From: Chytridium lagenaria
Taxonomy: Eukaryota; Chytridiomycota; Chytridiomycetes; Chytridiales; Chytridiaceae
Assembly (NCBI GenBank): GCA_025449115.1
Contig: JAHLKC010000005.1
Coordinates: 124,001-188,000 of the forward strand
Reading direction: 5' to 3'
Length of the DNA stretch: 64,000 bases
A program made the position numbers and the translations under genes. The notes beneath the pieces were generated by a model. The model saw nothing but the letters and a program-made list of their open reading frames with translations, searched no databases and had not been told where the DNA came from. Of the stretch, positions 58,120 to 64,000 are shown piece after piece. Each line of letters opens with the position of its first letter. Position 1 is the first letter of the stretch.

Positions 58120-60316
58120 ATGCTGTTCATCTCCATCTCCCTTCTTCTCGCTATCGTCCTCCTACCCACCCCAGTGCTTCCATTGCTTGGCCACAGCCTG
58201 TTCTGATTCTACTCCAGTCAAGGACGGTGAAGTCAACCCTGATGGAGAGTTGCCGCCTATTGTCGAGGAGCCCCCTTCGCCTATTTTTGAACCCTTTTCA
58301 GCTGTGGGATGCTATGATGTGTGAGTATCAATGACATCCATCTTTATGGCGTGACCCGGTTTTTGTCATATTTATCCTTTACCCACTAGTGGCCCGCTTG
58401 ATATCGACCTGGCAGAGTTGGCTGGTCCTTGGATCAACCCTCAAAACTGTTACGACGCTTGTCGAATGAGCAAGGGAGAGACTGTTCCCATTCCCCCCAT
58501 GGACCCGCCCAGCACCGACGACTCGACAAGCACTGGACACCCGACTGTTACGATCCCCCCACAGGCACTGATGGCACGACAGACCCCAAAGAACCCGCCA
58601 GTACCAATAAGAGGCGCAAGCGTGTCGTCGACCCTATGGACATGTCATCCAACTCCACAGAGGTCACCGACACCCCTGCACCCCCCACACAGAGGAAACC
58701 CAACCTACCGATCTTCCAGTCATTCTTCCACCTACGGCCAGTGATCTGTTTATCATGCGCCCCGTTAGTGAGCGTCTTGGAAGTGTCAGTGTTGGATGCT
58801 TTTGTGTGTCGTCGCTTCTGAAATACCTCCCAAAGGAAGTGCTACGTGAAAAGGTGGCTAAAGCAAAGGAGGGCGTGTCTGGGGCAATGTGTTCATTGAC
58901 CTGTCAAGATGGATCAACTTGCGGAACAAAGGGAGGGGTCAAGGAGGATTCTCTGCTGTTTTTCAGGTGTGTGCGTGATTGCCTTTTTTTATTTCCTATC
59001 CCTTCTTTTTCTTCCTTTCTTTTTTTGCTGGTCCTGTCCTTTTACTTTTACTTTTACCTTTTCTTCTCCTCCCCACCTCGTTTCTTTTCTCAGTACCAGT
59101 GTGAGATTGTTTTATTTATACTCGCTTTCTTTTCTTTATCTTATCTGCTTGTACGATTTATACACCTTCAATTTTTACAAATTTCACTATAACTGACGCG
59201 ACTTTTCTTTCATTCCGGTTTTTTATGACTTTTTTTCTGTTCTTCTGCACGTGTTTTCTTCTCTATCATTTTTGCCATGTTTCGCGATTTTCCTAATTAC
59301 AGAATACCGTCATTGAACAAAGTCTTCAAAAAATTCAGTCAGGGGGGCATTCTGCAATATCGATGGACCCGTCATTGTTCCCGAGGAACCCTCCGATTTC
59401 AACCTTAACGAAATCTTAAAGGAAGATAAAAAAACAGACCCCACGAACACTCTCCTGAACCCACGTCTGTTTCGACTACTACCCAGACGCCGTTGCCGTC
59501 GTCGTCGCCTGAAACCACTGCAGCAAGTACACCAGGACCCGGTAGTTCCACTACAGGAAGATCGGTAGTGATTCTTCCCCAACCCCCTCCCCGCCTGTCG
59601 GCAACGCCCCAAACCCTGGTCAACCTGTTGTCCCCAACGTCCCCACCGTCATCCCCATCACCGTCACCATCTCTGGCGTCGCGTCCACCCTCTACTCCAC
59701 CCTCACCGCACCATCTTCTTTACCAACAACCCAACAACGCCCTCCCTCATCCACGCGAGCCTCGGACCTCTCCCCATCCGGAGACTTTGTCACCCTCACC
59801 CCAGCCGCCATCACCGCTATCTCCGCCTCCATTGCCGCCCTCCTCGCGACCACCATCCTCGTCACCCTGTTCATCGCCCGTCGACGCGCGAAATCATCCA
59901 TCCTGAAATTCGACTCTTCCGGACGACGCGTTGACGATGCATTCGGGATCGTTGTTGTTCCTGATCAAGACGATGGACGTAGTCTTATCTCTGTCACCTC
60001 CAAGCTCCGTAACGGCGTGCTCACACCCAACAGTCTGTATGACACGGATGATGATGACGTGTCGTTGGGGGATCCGTCGGTGGCTGTTCTTGCTGAGGGA
60101 CCAAAAGTGTCGTTGAGTTCTTCGGTGGCGAATAACGTCTCTGCGTCAGTTGCACCGCCCCCTGTGAGGGCGATGACGAGGGATCCGTTTGCGGACCCTG
60201 GTCGACGGGGTGTGATGGGGAGACTTGAGGTGACGAGACCGAGGAGTGATGAGAGGTCGGAGGTGGAGAGTGTGAGAGGAGGAAGACCGGGAGCGCCTGT
60301 ACCGAATGATGATTGA
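58120..60316 (+). CDS. WSC-like single-span surface receptor with interrupted cysteine domain
   Basis: Type I membrane protein. A strong signal peptide starts at ATG 58120 (MLFISISLLLAIVLLPTPVL); the reading then slips one base to STPVKDGEVNPDGELPP. A WSC-type cysteine domain follows in two parts: GCYDV ... ELAGPWINPQNCYDACRMSK, then SVGCFCVSSLL and GAMCSLTCQDGSTCGTKGG (the C-x3-C-x4-CGG end). Between them lies a ~90-residue acidic, proline-rich insert containing NKRRKRVVDP, a dibasic cleavage-like site. A Ser/Thr/Pro-rich stalk leads to the span AITAISASIAALLATTILVT then LFIARRRAK, and a ~130-residue acidic cytoplasmic tail ending at TGA 60316. An intron spans about 58966-59301. Several frame breaks, including C6 runs at 58555-58560 and 58681-58686, each repaired by one more C. 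WSC proteins sense cell-wall stress or bind wall glycans. Confidence 0.68.
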
Positions 60317-60764
60317 TTTTGTGAAAAGTTTTTCTTTTATACCCCCCCTTACATTACTATCCCCCTTTTTTCTTAACCCTGAATTTTTTGTTGTGCCTTT
60401 TTTTTTTTGCGCTGGCGCCATCTTCTACCCCCCTTCCTCTACTTTGTTTTCTTTGATGTTTGGAGATGGAGAGTCGAATTTTTGGGTTCGGATATGTGGA
60501 CCATGGAGACTCTGCCTTCTTTATCTTGGTGTTTTGGTTTATGAAAATCATTAATCGGTTTTGTTTTTCGGGATGTGCAAAAAGTCTATTTCGTATAAAC
60601 CCTCATAATGTTTTGGTTCTGGTACTTGAGTGTATTGGTATTGGTGGAGACTCTGTCCTGGAGATTGTAAACGCTGTCTGGACGAAAGTCTGTACAGAGG
60701 GCGATGATGGAATATCATTATGGTCTCTTCGTCGATTAGAATGTGGACGAGGATGAGGCGCGTG

Positions 60765-60915
60765 GAAGGAGAAAACGAGAGACTGGAAAGAGAACAGATG
60801 GACAGGGAACCATCGGAAAAGCAGGATCCGATTGTTCCCTGACCATCGCCTTCTCCCGCTTTTCCGATTGTTCCCTGTCCATCTGTTCTCTTTCCAGTCT
60901 CTCATTTTCTCCTTC
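60765..60915. repeat. Long inverted repeat, 58-nt arms
   Basis: Left arm 60765-60822, right arm 60858-60915, loop of 35 nt. The arms are reverse complements with two mismatches over 58 positions by my count (GAAGGAGAAAACGAGAGACT... against ...AGTCTCTCATTTTCTCCTTC). The loop also contains CCGATTGTTCCCTG, a direct repeat of part of the right arm. RNA or single-stranded DNA from here would fold into a long hairpin. Confidence 0.9.
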
Positions 60916-61007
60916 AGGAAAACCTTCAAGAGAAGGCAAAAGAGGATAGGTGATGATAGCTCCGTTTTTAAATTCTCGATAAGAGGTTATTTGCTAGACT
61001 TGTTGAA

Positions 61008-61984
61008 GTGGAGAATCTTTTGAACGCGGCTCTGACAGCTGAAGTTATGTCTACTTCTTCTTTGCCTTTCCCAAGCGTGGCTGAGGATGGAAGGTTTTTT
61101 TTGGAGGCTAAAAGTGGCGGAAAGGGAGAGAGGGAAGCAGATGGTACCCTGTTAAACCTTGTGAGGGAGTTGGGTTGTAGATGCAAAACGGATGTTAGAG
61201 GTTGCTCAATCGGAGGTATCGCACCTGAATGAAGCACTTGAAGAGTGAGTTGGTTTATACTATTCACTCTTTTTTTTTAACCTTTACATCATTGACCATT
61301 TTCATCGTTATCGTTTATTTCAGCGCGTAAAGCCGATCTTCTTCTGTTTAGATCTTAATGGGCAGTTTCCTGGAGAACCCTCTTTCTCCTATGTCTTCTG
61401 CCTTCATCGTCTTCGTCACCTGTTTGATGTCCCAACACTTGAAGAGCTGGAAAGTCAAGGTCGCTATAATCCTACAAGATCAAACATTGAATCGCAGGCG
61501 TTTTGTAAGGATGATGACGCTACTAGGGGTGAGGACCATGATTGGACTTCCTCTAGGCCGCGTGCCGGACCTTTGATCGTCCTCAGTTGAATTATTCATC
61601 TGAACTTGGCCCATGCCAAATAAATCCCTTCACCCATCACACCAGTCGACACTACGCGTCCCGCATCAACCGTCACGCCTTCGCAACGTTTCGTTTTTGA
61701 AGGTGGTATCGGCCCAGATTCGTCTTTTGATTCAACCCGCGGTCATTGCCTCGCCGAAAGTCTAAGGCGAAACCAAAACTTGTCGTTTCTCTTAGGGCGT
61801 TTGACTCCAGCTTTTTCCCCCTTACTAATCTTTTTATTCTATATCTTTACAACTCCCCGTATAATGTTTCTGCGCATGCTGCACCCTTTTGTTTATATCC
61901 ATGCAATCACTCAACCAAGCCTCCCCTCCTTTACCCTTGTTTTATTTCATCCCGCCGTCAAAGCCGCAAATTATGAAGAATAAA
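61008..61984 (+). CDS. Unresolved candidate gene with coiled-coil-like segment
   Basis: Plus-strand frames give LLNAALTAEVMSTSSLPFPS, then in another frame VVDAKRMLEVAQSEVSHLNE (heptad-like), ALEE and a GTGAGT donor near 61243, an acceptor near 61320, and LFDVPTLEELESQGRYNPTR. Further on FVFEGGIGPDSSFDSTRGHC then LAESLRRNQNLSFLL. These pieces look like exons of one protein but cannot be joined into a single frame here. No family recognised. The 60.3-61.0 kb flank contains only the inverted repeat and T-rich sequence. Confidence 0.25.
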
Positions 61985-62544
61985 CAATGACGCACAATCA
62001 AAGACTTTTATGGGTTTTCGTAGAATCCTTTTTTTCTTTCTTTTGCACTGCATAGGATCTTGAATTGAAGTCGATAGGAAATTGATCTGCTGCGGAGATT
62101 GGGCAGGGGTTTATTCACGTGTATTTATTCGGTGGCGGGGGGTGGCTGCAATTAGAGTATTGCTTGAGCTTTTTTTTTTTTTGGATATACCTCATTAGAA
62201 CTCAGCTGACGTTCGTTTTCTTTTCTGCCGGTTTCTACATGCTGTAGACGGAGACGAGGAAAGCGGTATACGACTAAGGGGGGGGATCACTATTGTGACC
62301 CACCTAGTTTATTAAAGCAAAAAAAACTCAAAACAAGGTATAAAGAATACACGATTCTAATAAAAAAAGAAGCTGACACTAATAAAGAAATAAAGGAAAT
62401 ATAAAGAACCGATAAAAACAACTATTAGATTGGAAAACCAGGTTAAACGAAAAAAAAAAACAGAAAGAACGCTGTAACGAGAAGTAAAACAGGGTAAAAA
62501 AAGAAACAAAGTAAAGAAGAACGTTAGCAAGAGGAAAAAACCAT
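61985..62544. other. Spacer, nothing identified
   Basis: A/T-rich sequence with homopolymer runs (T12-13 near 62170, A10 near 62451). No supported gene. Confidence 0.5.
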
Positions 62545-63798
62545 TTAAACTGCAACAACAAGGGGTCCGCCAGTCTCTGCAAAAAAAATCTTGCGGTCAA
62601 TGATGCACCTCCTTGTCAAGGCCTTGGGCTTGGGAGGAGGGGTCGAGACACGGGCCGGAGCTGATAAGGGAAAGGAAATCATGGATGTGAGCGGGGCGTT
62701 GCAGAAAGAAAAGAGTTTTGTACTTACCAGATTCCTCGGCAGACCAGGGCTCCCAGTCCATGGGCTCCACAGTGGCCGCAACGGTAAAGGGACCGGGCAA
62801 GGAAGGCGGCCCACACCAAGAAACCTTGTGGTCCTCGGCTGCCCAAAGCGACCAGTCCATGCGCCCCGGAGAAGACAGATCATGCCGAGACACCTTGCGA
62901 GCGGAGTTTTCCTCCTTCCAAGCCTGCCTGGGGTCGCACGAGGAAAAGGAGCGCTTGAGCGAAGGAGGTGGAGGCGGCACCGGAGTGACTTCGAAATGGT
63001 AAGGACCAGAAGGCTGGTGATCCTCCATGAACCACTGGGCAGCTGCGTCCCCAGAAGCCTTGTCGTTGAGGTCATTGCGATCAGGGACTGGTGGAGATCA
63101 GGCGGAAGACGACGCGGACGCCTAGGGGGCCTGGCCTTGGCGAGCAGACAATCAATAATTGACTGACGTTCGTGCAAGATGTCGTCAAACCACAGAGGGG
63201 AATAGTACGTTCCGCTCCCACCAAGAAGAACAGGCAAGCGGTCTGCTGTAAAAGTGATGGGAGTATGATGAGGAAGGAAGGAGAGTGGGTTAGTTTAGGG
63301 TAATGTACTCTGCAAGCAAAGGGAATCTGCAATACTCACGCCTAATTCGTTCCCTGGATACCTTGGGTTCGCAATACGACGGGGTCTTCGTGTGGACATA
63401 GAGACCAGGAGATGACCGCCTCGGTTCGTAGTAGTGTTGCCAGAAGGATGGTCCCTGCGGTGGTTGTAAAAAAGGATGGACTTCAAGTCAGCGACTCTCT
63501 GATCAAGATCAAGAAGAAAGTAATGAGAGATGAAGCGAGAGAGCCAAGAAAATAAAGAAAATGGGGTCATGGACAAGGGGATCACGATCAATTCCTGGAG
63601 GACGCCATTCCAAAGGTAGGCTGAAAAGACGCCATGCCACTCCAAGGACTTGAAGCGGGCAGGGATCTTGGCCTCGTGGTAGGAGCGGACAGTGAAACCG
63701 ATCATGACCCGGAGCACGGTGATGGCAAAAAGGATGGAGAACATGTTCAGAGCCGTAATGATGCTCGCAGGGGAGTCCATCGTCAAGGTGAGAAGCAT
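62545..63798 (-). CDS. Membrane protein with tryptophan-rich cytoplasmic tail, orphan
   Basis: Candidate start ATG 63796-63798 (MLLTLTMDSPASIITALNMF). Hydrophobic segments NMFSILFAITVLRVMIGFTV, HGVFSAYLWNGVLQELIVIP and SLFSWLSRFISHYFLL suggest three spans, perhaps preceded by another in an upstream exon (LCIALTALALQIP near 63850). A basic region and several introns follow (RQSIIDCLLAKARPPRRPRR). The tail, in a second frame, is rich in W, E and P (QAWKEENSARKVSRHDLSSP, RMDWSLWAAEDHKVSW, PMDWEPWSAEES). A GTAAGT donor near 62735 and a TTATCAG acceptor near 62665 join it cleanly to APARVSTPPPKPKALTRRCI and the end GGPLVVAV at 62545. The repeated W-[SE]-[LP]-W pattern in the tail is odd. No known family. 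Confidence 0.5.
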
Positions 63799-63979
63799 GA
63801 TGGGGAATCTGCAATGCAAGGGCAGTTAGGGCAATGCAAAGGTATGGAATGATCAAGAGCAAGCAAGCAAGGGGCCAATGTTGTCTTTGAGCAAAGTGTG
63901 TGTGTGAGTGTGTCTGTCTGTGCGCTATCTAATGAAAGCAAACCGGCGAGGTGAAGGGGAAAAGAGGGGGCCGGGGGCT

Positions 63980-63990
63980 TTTTATACATT
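63980..63990 (-). promoter_or_regulatory. TATA-box-like TATAAAAAG on the minus strand
   Basis: TGTATAAAAAGCCCC on the minus strand, about 185 bp upstream of the candidate start at 63798. It could be the core promoter of the membrane-protein gene if an untranslated or extra 5' exon is present. Confidence 0.35.
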
Positions 63991-64000
63991 GTCCTATTTA

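Overview
This window is nuclear DNA of a fungus, most likely an early-diverging, zoosporic (chytrid-like) lineage. Genes on both strands are cut by many short GT-AG introns, mostly about 40-60 nt. The gene set mixes typical fungal genes (WSC-type wall sensor, Unc13/Ync13-type exocytosis protein, complex I NDUFV1) with genes that Dikarya usually lack: a CARM1-type arginine methyltransferase, a CNBD2-like cyclic-nucleotide-binding protein of the flagellar type, TBC1D5 and a PRL/PTP4A phosphatase. The lineage is inferred from gene content; no rRNA or marker locus is present.

Layout. 1-0.9 kb: 5' part of CARM1 (-). 2.4-5.0: a polytopic membrane protein and a PA-TM-RING-H2 ubiquitin ligase (both -). 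5.2-11.9: CNBD2-like protein, a small armadillo-type protein and TBC1D5 (all +). 11.9-14.3: two poorly characterised proteins (-). 14.3-16.9: CTU2 (-) and NAA40 (+), head to head with start codons overlapping in one CATG. 17.1-20.9: NDUFV1 and protein phosphatase 5 (+), followed by 1.4 kb of unexplained sequence and a decayed copy of the PP5 3' end at 22.4 kb. 23.1-31.4: five minus-strand genes or gene candidates, including a choline-transporter-like protein and what looks like a membrane-tethered bZIP factor. 32.7: a small secreted cysteine-rich protein. 33.8-39.7: NAA15 (-), a mitochondrial acyl-carrier-protein-like gene (+) and a short-chain dehydrogenase (-). 40.6-42.3: tandem paralogues (-), one carrying a C-terminal ubiquitin-like domain, the other with that domain decayed behind its stop. 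42.8-51.8: an Unc13-like protein, an F-box/ankyrin protein and a polytopic membrane protein (all -). 52-60.3: repeat-rich spacer, PRL phosphatase, YIPF1/2-like Golgi protein and WSC-like receptor (+). 60.8: a long inverted repeat. 62.5-63.8: another membrane protein (-).

Functions that group together: ER/Golgi and vesicle traffic (PA-TM-RING ligase, TBC1D5, YIPF, Unc13, possible ATF6-like factor), N-terminal protein acetylation (NAA15, NAA40), mitochondrial metabolism (NDUFV1, ACP-like) and tRNA thiolation (CTU2). Neighbours are not arranged as operons.

An important caution: at least ten clearly conserved genes (NDUFV1, PP5, CTU2, CNBD2-like, CTL, SDR, PRL, WSC and others) show single-base frame breaks, mostly in short homopolymers. 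Six-base G or C runs are repeatedly one base short. This most likely reflects sequencing error, so gene boundaries are approximate and broken frames should not be read as pseudogenes without checking.
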